Below, piece by piece: positions 24,040 through 31,231 of a stretch of 31,231 nt of DNA. The translations under genes and the position numbers were made by a program. The notes beneath the pieces are model-generated. The model was not told where the DNA came from and searched no databases. It worked only from the letters and a program-made list of their open reading frames with translations. The DNA lies in IMG/VR virus record IMGVR_UViG_3300050821_002257, positions 1-31,231 of that record; one strand, written 5' to 3'. The stretch is from a virus. Position 1 is the first letter of the stretch. Each line of letters begins with the position of its first letter.

Positions 24040-24623
24040 CAGGAGTCGTCGGCCTGCATCTTGAGCACCGACTGGCCGTCCTCGTGCTCGACCACAAGCT
24101 GGGTGTCGCCACCGGGGGTCAGGGCAGCGTGGATCTCGCGCAGCATCTGGAAGTCCTCAGCCCTGTTCTGGAGCATCTCGTGCGTCTCGGAATGCGCTGC
24201 CTGGAGTTCCTTCATCTCGGCGCGAATGACCTTGGCGTCTCGCATGGACTGGGCCATGAAAGCGATGCCGACGATCATCTCCACCATGACCGCAAGGTCG
24301 GACCACAGCAGATTCCAGCCGACGAGGCCACCGGGGAACAGGTGCGGGTTAGTCCACCAGACAATGGTGAGCACCTGGAGCGCGATGAAGACGATCCACT
24401 TGCGGTAGATGCCCATGATGCGCCAGGTGACGCGCTCGCCGAGGTTGATCATGTCCCCGGTCTGCGGGTGCGGCTTGGGCTGGTTGAGGCCCTTGTAGAT
24501 CGTCTTGCAGTTCGTCCACGGATTGAACGTTCCGCGGTGACCCTTTGTCTCGGTCAGAATTGCCTTGCGCTGAGCCTCCAGCGTGCGGCGCTCGACTTCC
24601 GAGTTGCCATTAGGACTAGGCAT
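24039..24623 (-). CDS. Two-pass membrane protein, low-affinity iron permease/DUF1003-like
   Basis: Encodes 194 residues; strong GGGGAGG upstream of the ATG. The cytoplasmic-like start (1-65) has no recognised motif. Two hydrophobic segments follow (about 75-91, WIVFIALQVLTIVWW, and 107-125, SDLAVMVEMIVGIAFMAQS), then MRDAKVIRAEMKELQAAH and a coiled coil to about 166. The layout of two helices, then a conserved Q-S-x-R-D and a basic amphipathic helix resembles the low-affinity iron permease (PF04120) and DUF1003 families. A transport role is not established; it could be a membrane-active protein expressed late. It overlaps the previous gene by 8 nt. Confidence 0.65.
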   Translation of the reverse strand: MPSPNGNSEVERRTLEAQRKAILTETKGHRGTFNPWTNCKTIYKGLNQPKPHPQTGDMINLGERVTWRIMGIYRKWIVFIALQVLTIVWWTNPHLFPGGLVGWNLLWSDLAVMVEMIVGIAFMAQSMRDAKVIRAEMKELQAAHSETHEMLQNRAEDFQMLREIHAALTPGGDTQLVVEHEDGQSVLKMQADDS

Positions 24624-24810
24624 GCGGCCTCCCCTGGTACCTACCGTCTGCGCACTGTCGAATGTCTGCTAGATGAGCCCCGACATAGATCCACTCGTCT
24701 CGATGCGTATCTAGTTTGAACTTGAGTCGGTCGTTCTCATCCTTATTCGAGCGATTGCTAGCGCCCAGCCAGTAACCGGCGAAGACTTCCCAACTCCACT
24801 CGTCCTGCAT
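24616..24810 (-). CDS. Small hypothetical protein after head-tail connector
   Basis: Encodes 64 residues, beginning MQDEWSWEVFAGYWLG. The ATG overlaps the connector stop (TGATG) and has AAAGGTAGG 6 nt upstream, which decides this start over an earlier ATG in the frame at 24867. Basic/acidic middle (NKDENDRLKFKLDTHRDEW) and a YVGAHLADIRQ helix. No family recognised. Confidence 0.7.
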   Translation of the reverse strand: MQDEWSWEVFAGYWLGASNRSNKDENDRLKFKLDTHRDEWIYVGAHLADIRQCADGRYQGRPHA

Positions 24811-25850
24811 CAAACGCCTACCTTTCGACGGGTGTTGATGTACGGCCGAAGAAGTTCCACCACCCACGGGTTAGATTGGACCTTGACGATGCCGAGGTCT
24901 CCGATGCCCGCCACGCCCCACGGCGCGTCCTTGCTCTTGAACATGTCCACCGCGAGCATCATGGCCGCGTTCTGGACATTCGGCGGGACGAAATTCCAGC
25001 CCCACGTACCCTGAATCTGGATCCGGTCCTCGAACGTGAACGGCCAGATGAACGGCAGCCACTGACCAGGGCCTCCGGCGGCGTTGTTGAGGCCGGTGAG
25101 CACCTGGAGCTGCCGGTACGGACGGGGAACTCCCGCCGCGTTGACATTCCAGTTGTCGCGCCGCGACTCGGTGCCCAGCTTGAGGGTGTAGGTCGGGTTC
25201 GCGCCAGGAGAGCCGGCGAACGAGGGAGCGCCCCAGTTGGTCGAGAAGACTCCCGTGCCCTGGTAGTCGATCTTTACCACTGTGTTCGAAACGATGCTGG
25301 GCGTGCTCACCAGGGCGTCGATCGGCAGCGTGTAGATGTTGTCGTTCATGAACGTGCGCGTCTCGGCGATCTGGTAGAAGTGCTCGCCGCAGTACTCGTT
25401 GATCCAGTTGGTGACGCACTGGATGGCGAGCTGGATCTCGAAGTCGTTCGCGGTGTCGGAGTTCGGGATCGACAGGCGCGACTTGAGTTCTTCCTTGCCC
25501 ACGTACCAGTACTGCATGCCGAGGCCGACCTGGGTCAGCGCGACGATGCGGAAGGTGCCGGGCGTGGTCTGCTGGACGCTGTTGCCCGAGCCGATCCACA
25601 CGAACGTCCACAGCCCGGCCGAGGTGAGGCCGTCGAGCGTCAGGCTGTAGTTGCCGGTGCCCGTGCGGGTGACGACGTTGAGGCCGGAGCCCGCCGCGTA
25701 GGTGTACGTGGTGACGTTGCCCAGCGGGTCGGTGACCACGCAGGAGATCGCAGTCGGGTCGGCCGCGACGCCCGTGAGGTAGTTGATGAACTGCACGGGG
25801 ATGACCGCAGCCGCGTCCACGGCGTTGTCGTAGTAGACGGTGGCGCTCAT
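24810..25850 (-). CDS. Head-tail connector with N-terminal Ig/BppU-like domain
   Basis: Encodes 346 residues. Residues 1-105 form an Ig-like sandwich (IPVQFINYLTGVAADP, ISCVVTDPLGNVTTYTY, GNYSLTLDGLTSAGLWTFVW). From about 112 it matches gp6-like connectors (PF05135 type): VGKEELKSRLSIPNSDTAND, IQCVTNWINEYCGEHFY, then a central beta region and the late helices AAMMLAVDMFKSKDAP and LGIVKVQSNPWVVELLRPYI. It would form the ring joining portal to the tail completion proteins. The N-terminal domain is an extra compared with the minimal connector (about 100-200 residues). The ATG overlaps the upstream stop by ATGA. It separates the putative fibre and surface-protein genes from the membrane and tail genes. 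Confidence 0.8.
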   Translation of the reverse strand: MSATVYYDNAVDAAAVIPVQFINYLTGVAADPTAISCVVTDPLGNVTTYTYAAGSGLNVVTRTGTGNYSLTLDGLTSAGLWTFVWIGSGNSVQQTTPGTFRIVALTQVGLGMQYWYVGKEELKSRLSIPNSDTANDFEIQLAIQCVTNWINEYCGEHFYQIAETRTFMNDNIYTLPIDALVSTPSIVSNTVVKIDYQGTGVFSTNWGAPSFAGSPGANPTYTLKLGTESRRDNWNVNAAGVPRPYRQLQVLTGLNNAAGGPGQWLPFIWPFTFEDRIQIQGTWGWNFVPPNVQNAAMMLAVDMFKSKDAPWGVAGIGDLGIVKVQSNPWVVELLRPYINTRRKVGV

Positions 25851-28570
25851 AGCGTGATCCAGGTGATCGAGCCGTAGATGGCAGTGTTCTGTAGACCCGA
25901 GAACACCACGTCGATGCGGTAGAAGGTGTTCGTCTCGGCCGTCAGGTCAGCGCGCGGGATCGCCACGGTGCACAGCCCGCCCGAGGGGCTGGTGATCGTG
26001 ATCGCTGGGCTGCCGCCAGCAGACGAGAGCAGCGTGGCTCCCCCGTCCGGGGTTCCGGCAGCGGTCTTGAGGTACATGTTGATCGTCGCGCCGGTCAGGT
26101 TCAGCGGGGAGCCGCTAGACGTGATGGCGACGTTGACCGTCTCGTCGTTGTTTTCGGCGAGGGTCAGGGCAATTTGCTGCATTGTCCATCCCGTCAAAGA
26201 TCCGTCAATCGTGGCTACTCCTACAGTACCTCCGTAGGTGTTCGCCTGCGAGGAGCACGATCCACCGAGGTTCGGAAGCGTGATCGAACCGTCGATGGTC
26301 GCCGGAGTGACCCCGCCGCCGTAGTTCAGCAGCGTGAGGGTGCCGCCGTAGGTGTTGGCCACCGTTACGGCCGAGCCGTCGATGGTGACCGGCGTGATGG
26401 TGCCGTTGTAGGTCACAGGCACAGCGCCGCCGCCGTAGTTCAGCAGCGTGAGCGTGCCGCCGTAGGTGCTGGCCACCGTGGCGGCGGTGCCGTCGATCGT
26501 CACCGGAGTGCACACGGCGTCGTAGGTCAGGGGCGTGATGCCGCCGCCGTAGGTGCTGGCAACCGTGGCTGCCGTGCCGTCGTAGGTGACCGGCGTGATG
26601 GTGCCGCCGTACGGGAACTGCCCCACCGCGCTGCCGCCCAGGGCCAGGGGACTCCGCGGCGGGAGGACGAACGTGGGGTTGTAGGCAGAACCTACAGCAG
26701 AAGCTACACCTGCACCCACGACTGTAGCTATCGAGGGCGTCTGGGAAGTTCCTGTGGCGAGCGCGGCAGTCGGCTTGGGTCCGACGCCCATAGTGGTACC
26801 AAAAGCGGTACCAGTGGCCGTGGCCGCCGTGGGCTTGCCGGTGATGCCGGTGCCGGCGTTCGAGGCCGCTCCGGTGGCCTGGGCCACGCCTGCGGTGACG
26901 ACGAGGTTGGTCTTGGGATTGAACGCAGCACCCGTAGCCTGTGCTACAGCGGGTGTTACACCGAGCGTCTGTGTGGCGTTGAACGCAGCACCGGAGGCGG
27001 TGGCCGCAGTCGGGGTAGGACCGACACCCGGCGTCGGGTTGAACGCAGCGCCCGTGGCCGAGGCGAGCCCGGCGTTGCCGGTGCCACCGCTTGAGGTGCT
27101 GGCCGAGGCGTTGAACGCCGTGCCCGTGGCCGTAGCAACCGTGGGGGTCGGGCCGACGCCGGGGGTGGGGTTCGAGGCCGCACCGGTAGCCTGCGCCACG
27201 CCTGCGGGGAAGGTGATGTTGGTGCTCGGGTTGAACGCGGCACCCGTGGCGAGCGCGGCAGTCGGCTTGGGACCGACACCCGGAGTGACATTGTTGGCCG
27301 CACCGGTAGCCTGCGCTACTCCAGCGGGGAAGGTGAGGTTCGTGCTCGGGTTGCTTGCGGCACCAGTAGCCTGCGCTACTCCGGCCGTGACCGTGAGGTT
27401 GACCGTGGCGTTGTTCGCAGCGCCCGTGGCCAGCGCGACGCCAGCAGGAACTCCCAGGACGACGGCAGGGTTGGACGCAGCGCCGGTAGCCTGGGCGACT
27501 CCGGCAACGACGACGAGGTTGACTGTGGCGTTGTTCGCAACGCCGGTAGCGGCGGCCTGCGGCGGCTTGGGGCCGACTCCGGGCAGCACGTTGAACGCAG
27601 CAGCGGTGGCCGAGGCCAGACCAGCGCTAGCGGTAACTCCTGTGGATCCACCCGTGGCGTTGAACGCGGCACCCGTTGCAGTGGCAGCGGTCGGCGTGGG
27701 TCCGACACCCGGTGGAGGCGCGTTGGCTGCGCCCGTGCCCGATGCCAGTCCGGCAGGGAAGGTGATGTTGGTGGCTGGGTTCAGGGCTGCGCCCGTGCTC
27801 AGCGCTGCGGCCGGTACAGGCTTGATGGTGAGGGTCGGGCCGAGACCGACACCGGTAGCCAAGGCGACACCCGCAGGTATAGTCAGCGCTACGGCAGGGT
27901 TGAACGCAACTCCGGTGGCCGAGGCGAGCCCGGCATTCGCGGTAAGGGTGACCGGCCCCTGAGAGGTGTTGATCGCGAAGATCGTCGTGGTGCCGGTCGG
28001 GTCGGAGCCGAAGTCACCACAGAAGATCGAGAGTGGCAGCGCCTTGAAGTTAGTGCCCGTGAACGTAGTGTCCGGGGTGTTGAACTGGTTAGTCCACGTG
28101 CCGGGCGAGCCCGAGGAGTCAGGCGCGGTGTCGAAGAACAAGGTTCCGCCGGCCTCGTGAACTCGCCACCAGGCCATAGTGGACGGAACGTAGGTGGTGT
28201 TGGAGATCGCCGTCTGCACCCCGGCGATGATCTTGGTGACGTTGAAGTTCGTCCCGCTGAGCCCGAAGAAGAAGCCGGTGGTGCTGGTGCCGAACGACAC
28301 GCTAGTCTGCACGCTGGTGTTCTGGTACGGCGCGATCTTGAGGTAGAAGTACGACTTGGTGAGGTCGTAGATGTTGGGGGTGTTCAGCGCCGAGCTGTAG
28401 CTGGTGTCTACCTGAATGGTGATCTGGCCGGACGAGTAGACGATCGTGCCGATCGACGTGCCCCACAGCGTCGAGAGGTCGTTGGAGGCCCAGTTGTCTT
28501 GCAGCGAGCCGTACTTGGCACGGTAAAGTATGTGCGGCGCTATCGGTTGGCCGCGGCCGAGAATTGGCAC
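25847..28570 (-). CDS. Repeat-rich fibre-like protein with LamG-like and BppU-like ends
   Basis: Encodes 907 residues starting GTG at 28570 (weak ribosome site). Residues 13-204 are a LamG/concanavalin-like domain (WWRVHEAGGTLFFDTAPD; LPLSIFCGDFGSD). Residues 205-636 are 21 tandem units with the core [VL]-A-x-A-T-G-A-A-x-N-[PA], a strict 20-residue step except in four places. Residues 652-795 are Tyr-Gly-Gly/Asp-Gly-Thr repeats (TYGGTLTLLNYGGG; VTIDGTAATVASTYGG). Residues 796-907 are an Ig/BppU-like domain (GSPLNLTGATINMYLKTAAG, TFYRIDVVF). The long repeat region suggests an elongated beta stalk with the LamG domain at one end. Its place just before the connector, far from the tail-tip genes, hints at a head or neck fibre. 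That role is inferred. Confidence 0.78.
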   Translation of the reverse strand: MPILGRGQPIAPHILYRAKYGSLQDNWASNDLSTLWGTSIGTIVYSSGQITIQVDTSYSSALNTPNIYDLTKSYFYLKIAPYQNTSVQTSVSFGTSTTGFFFGLSGTNFNVTKIIAGVQTAISNTTYVPSTMAWWRVHEAGGTLFFDTAPDSSGSPGTWTNQFNTPDTTFTGTNFKALPLSIFCGDFGSDPTGTTTIFAINTSQGPVTLTANAGLASATGVAFNPAVALTIPAGVALATGVGLGPTLTIKPVPAAALSTGAALNPATNITFPAGLASGTGAANAPPPGVGPTPTAATATGAAFNATGGSTGVTASAGLASATAAAFNVLPGVGPKPPQAAATGVANNATVNLVVVAGVAQATGAASNPAVVLGVPAGVALATGAANNATVNLTVTAGVAQATGAASNPSTNLTFPAGVAQATGAANNVTPGVGPKPTAALATGAAFNPSTNITFPAGVAQATGAASNPTPGVGPTPTVATATGTAFNASASTSSGGTGNAGLASATGAAFNPTPGVGPTPTAATASGAAFNATQTLGVTPAVAQATGAAFNPKTNLVVTAGVAQATGAASNAGTGITGKPTAATATGTAFGTTMGVGPKPTAALATGTSQTPSIATVVGAGVASAVGSAYNPTFVLPPRSPLALGGSAVGQFPYGGTITPVTYDGTAATVASTYGGGITPLTYDAVCTPVTIDGTAATVASTYGGTLTLLNYGGGAVPVTYNGTITPVTIDGSAVTVANTYGGTLTLLNYGGGVTPATIDGSITLPNLGGSCSSQANTYGGTVGVATIDGSLTGWTMQQIALTLAENNDETVNVAITSSGSPLNLTGATINMYLKTAAGTPDGGATLLSSAGGSPAITITSPSGGLCTVAIPRADLTAETNTFYRIDVVFSGLQNTAIYGSITWITL
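26186..26617 (-). repeat. Tyr-Gly-Gly / Asp-Gly repeats in the fibre stalk
   Basis: Residues 652-795 alternate YGGT, TPVT[IY]DGT and ATVASTYGG units. One 38-residue stretch (689-726) recurs almost unchanged at 727-764. The DNA at 26310-26500 shows the corresponding long near-identical repeat. The array joins the 20-residue repeats to the C-terminal Ig-like domain. Confidence 0.85.
26663..27958 (-). repeat. Tandem 60-bp repeats encoding 21 units of 20 residues
   Basis: The A-T-G/A-T-A motif recurs at residues 220, 240, 260, 280, 300, 323, 343, 363, and so on to 626 of the 907-residue protein. The step is 20 except for 23 (twice), 21 and 19. Units fall into subtypes such as PAGVAQATGAASNPxxNLTF and TPGVGPTPTAATATGAAFN. 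The DNA on the + strand shows matching near-repeats around GCACCAGTAGCCTGCGCTAC-like sequence. Confidence 0.92.
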
Positions 28571-28575
28571 CTAGA

Positions 28576-29337
28576 TCACCACACCGAGCTGCGGGCTACT
28601 GCCTGCCCGATAGTGGTGGACTTCCCGGTCGAGGTGTCCTCCAGCGGAGGAGTGCCGACACCGTATGGCGGGACGAGAGGCTGAACATACACCGCACCGA
28701 TCGCGTAGGTCGAGCTGGCGATGGACGAGGTGAAGTTGATGGTGCCGCCCGAGCCAACTCCGGCTGCGGTACTGCCGACAAGCGATCCGCAAAGGCCCGC
28801 GCTTCCGTTGTTGGAGAGGAACTTCTGCGATCCGCCGCTCTGGCTCGTGATGGTGCTGGCACCACAGGCGATAGCGCAGAGCACGTTGCCGCCTACATTG
28901 GTCGCCGGGCTGAGCGCAGGGTTAGCTGCACTGCCCCAGCCGGTGCCGTTCGACAAGACGGCTGGCTGGAAGCTCCCGAACGCCGTGGCGACCGCTTGGC
29001 CCGCGCCTGTCCAGCTAACAGACGCGCCCACGCAGACATCAGTCGTGCCGGAGAACGTAAACGAGACGGTCTTCGCACCGGACGCCTGATTGGCGATGCC
29101 GAAGAAGTACAGGTAGCCGTTGCCTGGCACATTACCGTCAGACGGGATAGCGCCGAGCAGTGTCATACTCACGCCGTTATACGTGCAGGCTACGGTGGTG
29201 CTGGATGTCGCCTCGTCGAGGCAGACAACAGCAACTACCGCCAGGTTAGAACCGACTCCGGTATGCGTCCAGGTGTGCGGTGACGTGGTACCCGACGTGG
29301 GGGTGGCAGACGATACGGCGTCGAATGCGACGGCCAT
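28576..29337 (-). CDS. Beta-sandwich virion protein, same fold module as in the Dit protein
   Basis: Encodes 253 residues from ATG, with AAGGGG 8 nt upstream. Wholly beta-rich with Ser/Thr/Gly: VGSNLAVVAVVCLDEATSS, TYNGVSMTLLG, GNGYLYFFGIANQASGAKTV, SWTGAGQAVATAFGS, and AGVGSGGTINFTSSIASSTY near the end. The order of strands and the G-x-L-[AV]-V-x-V / N-G-x-x-[MY]-x-L / W-or-Y-x-F pattern repeat three times inside the giant Dit protein (residues 391-598, 1423-1633 and 1636-1850). It is likely exposed on the particle. Location among head-side genes suggests decoration or fibre base, but no function is known. Confidence 0.72.
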   Translation of the reverse strand: MAVAFDAVSSATPTSGTTSPHTWTHTGVGSNLAVVAVVCLDEATSSTTVACTYNGVSMTLLGAIPSDGNVPGNGYLYFFGIANQASGAKTVSFTFSGTTDVCVGASVSWTGAGQAVATAFGSFQPAVLSNGTGWGSAANPALSPATNVGGNVLCAIACGASTITSQSGGSQKFLSNNGSAGLCGSLVGSTAAGVGSGGTINFTSSIASSTYAIGAVYVQPLVPPYGVGTPPLEDTSTGKSTTIGQAVARSSVW

Positions 29338-29347
29338 AGGTCACCCC

Positions 29348-29866
29348 TTACTCGCGCCAGATGAGATAACAAAGAAGCGTGACCGCAGTGGTCGGGACGT
29401 TGAGCACAATCTGGCAGAACTCCTGCGTTCCCGATAGACCGACAACAGGCTCGCGGCCGAGCGGAAACTGCTTGATGTAGGTGTTGGTCGTCAGGAGCTG
29501 CGAGTCGTAGACCATGCCGGACGTGCCAGCGGGTGCTACCGTCGTGCCAGCGCTGTTCCAGGCCGAGGTTGCGACGGCGCTGGGAGCCAGCGAGGCAGGA
29601 GCGCTGATGTTGCTGTAGGGCAGGATGGTGCCCGCTGTGCCCAGGGTGGCGGCGGTGGGCGTCTGCCGTAGCAGGAGGTTCGCCCCGGCCGGCGCACCAG
29701 TCATGGACACGCCGTACTCGACGATGCTGAACTGCCGCGTGCCAGAAGCCGGAGTGGCGAGCTGGAGCATAACGCTTGCGGAACCTGCCGTACCCGAAGA
29801 AATGGGTGTGGGAACAGCCGTGGAAGGGGCAGCAAAGTTGCCCATGAAGTAGAGGTTTTCAGACAT
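29348..29866 (-). CDS. Small beta-rich putative virion protein
   Basis: Encodes 172 residues; GAGGTGA lies 4 nt upstream of the ATG. Strands are visible throughout (ASVMLQLATPASGTRQFSIV, EYGVSMTGAPAGANLLLRQT, MVYDSQLLTTNTYIKQFPLG, EFCQIVLNVPTTAVTLLCYL). There is no signal peptide and no membrane helix. It lies between two other beta-rich genes with short intergenic gaps, suggesting they act together in the particle surface. Not recognised. Confidence 0.72.
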   Translation of the reverse strand: MSENLYFMGNFAAPSTAVPTPISSGTAGSASVMLQLATPASGTRQFSIVEYGVSMTGAPAGANLLLRQTPTAATLGTAGTILPYSNISAPASLAPSAVATSAWNSAGTTVAPAGTSGMVYDSQLLTTNTYIKQFPLGREPVVGLSGTQEFCQIVLNVPTTAVTLLCYLIWRE

Positions 29867-29874
29867 GCGTCACC

Positions 29875-30417
29875 TCACGTGCACGTAATGGCGAAGATTC
29901 CGGACGCATTCCAGTTGATCGTGAACGTCCCGGCTCCTGCGAACGAGGCCGCGCCGCCAAAGTAGTTCCAGCAGTAGACGTACTTGGCTGCCGCGATCGT
30001 GTTGTCGTAGACCAGGCCGCCGTACGAGGTGATGCCACCGGAGGTGATAGTCCAGGCCGGAGCGCCCGTGCTGGTGAACGTGACGACGTTACCGGAGAAC
30101 GTTTCGGTCTTAGCTCCGGACGGCGCGGTGATCGCTAGACCGCCAGCCGTGTAGCCAGCAGCAGTGATCTCGTTGGCCGTGACCCACTGGCCGCCTGCGG
30201 CTAGATACACGTTGTGCGCGAGCGTGTCGGACGAGGCCGTGGCCGAGGTCGGGCTACCGTTGTACAGCGCGACGTTCACCGTGTCGCCGTGGAACGACGT
30301 GGTTCCTGATGCGGTGTAGAACGGGACCTGTGCGCCCGAGGTGTTCGCGTTTCCGTTGACGATCGACAGCATCGCCGCCGTCGAAATGTTGGAAGTACCC
30401 GAAGATGACCAAGACAT
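29875..30417 (-). CDS. Small beta-rich structural protein, YTAGG type
   Basis: Encodes 180 residues; the ATG overlaps the upstream stop (TGATG) and AGGGGGA lies 5 nt upstream. It has VNVALYNGSPTSATASSDTL, the ITAAGYTAGGLAIT turn, NVVTFTSTGAPAWTITSGGI, TSYGGLVYDNT and a final GTFTINWNASGIFAITCT. This strand order is common in a widespread phage structural family found near capsid and tail genes. Its exact position in the particle is not known. Confidence 0.75.
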   Translation of the reverse strand: MSWSSSGTSNISTAAMLSIVNGNANTSGAQVPFYTASGTTSFHGDTVNVALYNGSPTSATASSDTLAHNVYLAAGGQWVTANEITAAGYTAGGLAITAPSGAKTETFSGNVVTFTSTGAPAWTITSGGITSYGGLVYDNTIAAAKYVYCWNYFGGAASFAGAGTFTINWNASGIFAITCT

Positions 30418-30800
30418 CAGGTCCCCCTGATCGTGAGGAAGAACTCCCCGTTGGCGTTGGCCGAACCGCCAGCACCGTTTACGTTGACGAACCTGGCTGC
30501 CACTAGGGTCATTTCGCCGTAGCCGCCCACAGCCCCGAACGTACCGAGAGCCACGCTGCGGCCATCGATCGGGTTAACCCCGTCGTTGGTCCAGGCTTCG
30601 TGAATGTAGATCGACGTGAGCGGCGAGCTGAGCGGGCCGTAGTTTGCCAGCGCTGTGACCCTGGTAACTCCGGTCGTGTCGAACCACGGAGTCTTGAAGT
30701 TGCCCGAAGAATCCAGAGTGACTAGGCCCTCGAACAGGATGTCCTTGCGGGCGGGCGCGGGGAAGCCGGGAACTGAGCTGCTGATGCTGAAATCTGACAT
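30417..30800 (-). CDS. Small beta-rich putative virion protein
   Basis: Encodes 127 residues; the ATG overlaps the upstream stop (TAATG). It starts MSDFSISSSVPGFPAPARKD, then ILFEGLVTLDSSGNFKTPWF, VTRVTALANYGPLSSPLTSI, YIHEAW, and MTLVAARFVNVNGAGGSANA with a final NGEFFLTIRGT strand. Jelly-roll-like in appearance. Next to the other beta-rich genes; no family recognised. Confidence 0.72.
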   Translation of the reverse strand: MSDFSISSSVPGFPAPARKDILFEGLVTLDSSGNFKTPWFDTTGVTRVTALANYGPLSSPLTSIYIHEAWTNDGVNPIDGRSVALGTFGAVGGYGEMTLVAARFVNVNGAGGSANANGEFFLTIRGT

Positions 30801-30928
30801 TACTGATCGTGCCCCTTACCGGTCGCCATGGCGACACCTGCTTGAACTACCAAGTCAGTCCACTCGACCGGCTTCTCTTCGGTCTCAGACTCACGCTGCT
30901 CGCGCTTCTTGCGCGATGCCCGGCCCAT
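30800..30928 (-). CDS. Tiny basic hypothetical protein
   Basis: Encodes 42 residues from ATG 30928 (MGRASRKKREQRESETEEKP), ending WTDLVVQAGVAMATGKGHDQ. Its start overlaps the stop of the preceding gene (TGATG) and its stop overlaps the next start (TAATG), so it is translationally coupled on both sides. Basic start, acidic middle, hydrophobic end. Unknown. Confidence 0.6.
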   Translation of the reverse strand: MGRASRKKREQRESETEEKPVEWTDLVVQAGVAMATGKGHDQ

Positions 30929-31080
30929 CAGCTTTCACGCTCCTCATAAGGACTTCGCCACGGCTGCGTGTGAGGGACAGTCCCCCAGCGGTTGGGGTCG
31001 TCGTCATCTCCGGCACCCGGCACGTCTTCGATGTACGGCGTGTTTTCGGGAGCAAACTCTCCGGGCCTCGGCTCACTCAT
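30928..31080 (-). CDS. Tiny acidic, Pro-rich hypothetical protein
   Basis: Encodes 50 residues, MSEPRPGEFAPENTPYIEDV, then a run of four Asp and PNRWGTVPHTQPWRSPYEER. Probably disordered. The ATG overlaps the stop of the upstream gene (TGATG) with GAGG 8 nt upstream. Unknown. Confidence 0.6.
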   Translation of the reverse strand: MSEPRPGEFAPENTPYIEDVPGAGDDDDPNRWGTVPHTQPWRSPYEERES

Positions 31081-31231
31081 CAGGTCAGCCTCATTCGAGC
31101 GACGGGCGCGTTGACATTCAGGTCGGTGCCGTCGTCACGGGTAGTGCGGACGAGCATGTAGACCTTGCCGTCATCCCCAGTGGCCTGGGTGTCCTTGCAC
31201 AGGTAGTCCTCGCGCTCGACCGCTTCGACCT
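31080..31231 (-). CDS. C-terminal end of an unknown gene (cut by window edge)
   Basis: The last 49 residues of a leftward gene, VEAVEREDYLCKDTQATGDD, then GKVYMLVRTTRDDGTDLNVN and ending VARMRLT. The N-terminal part lies beyond 31231. The frame has no stops and its end is coupled to the next start (TGATG). Too short to identify. Confidence 0.6.
   Translation of the reverse strand, partial: VEAVEREDYLCKDTQATGDDGKVYMLVRTTRDDGTDLNVNAPVARMRLT

Noticed and set aside
26754-27962. A 402-residue open frame on the + strand through the fibre repeats
   Set aside because: It is the mirror of the 60-bp repeats in the leftward fibre gene; the repeats lack stops in this frame. The leftward frame has recognisable end domains.

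Overview
This is the late structural region of a tailed, long-tail (siphovirus-type) bacteriophage with a GC-rich genome. GC-rich third codon positions, many GTG starts, Gly-rich minor tail proteins and a glycosyltransferase inside the tail module all suggest an actinobacterial host, perhaps Streptomyces or a relative. The host genus is inference. No integrase, lysis endolysin, terminase, portal or recognisable major capsid gene lies in the window; the head genes presumably continue beyond the right edge.

Layout. Left edge (1-910, + strand): a membrane-anchored collagen-like protein, then tRNA-Gly(TCC), tRNA-Cys(GCA) and tRNA-Asn(GTT), then a strong hairpin that separates them from the converging late operon. 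Everything from 919 to the right end, except one small + strand ORF at 22237-22464, is read leftward and is tightly packed, with many TGATG, TAATG or ATGA stop/start overlaps.

In transcription order (right to left): the tail end of an unknown gene; two tiny ORFs; four small beta-rich, probably virion surface, proteins (30800-28576); a 907-residue fibre-like protein with a LamG-like head, 21 tandem repeats of about 20 residues and a BppU/Ig-like end; a head-tail connector with its own N-terminal Ig-like domain; a small ORF, two membrane proteins and a 77-residue ORF; a histone-H1-like/AT-hook protein fused to a cysteine-peptidase-like domain; the tail terminator; two short proteins that resemble the front half of the major tail protein; a glycosyltransferase; a Cys-rich putative zinc protein; the major tail (tube) protein followed by a 14-bp-stem terminator; the G/GT tail assembly chaperones overlapping in the -1 frame; an HK97-gp10-like protein; the tape measure protein with an embedded lysozyme-like domain; a 2181-residue Dit-like protein inflated with carbohydrate-binding-type modules; a second Gly-rich/LamG tail fibre protein; a small protein; the baseplate hub; and a small coiled-coil protein.

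Together these genes build the neck, tail tube and an elaborate adhesive tail tip. The most unusual parts are the nested insertion of LamG and beta-sandwich modules into Gly-rich loops of two adjacent tail-tip proteins, the tail-tube paralogue series around a glycosyltransferase, the repeat-rich 907-residue putative fibre next to the connector, and the DNA-binding/peptidase-like fusion in the neck region.
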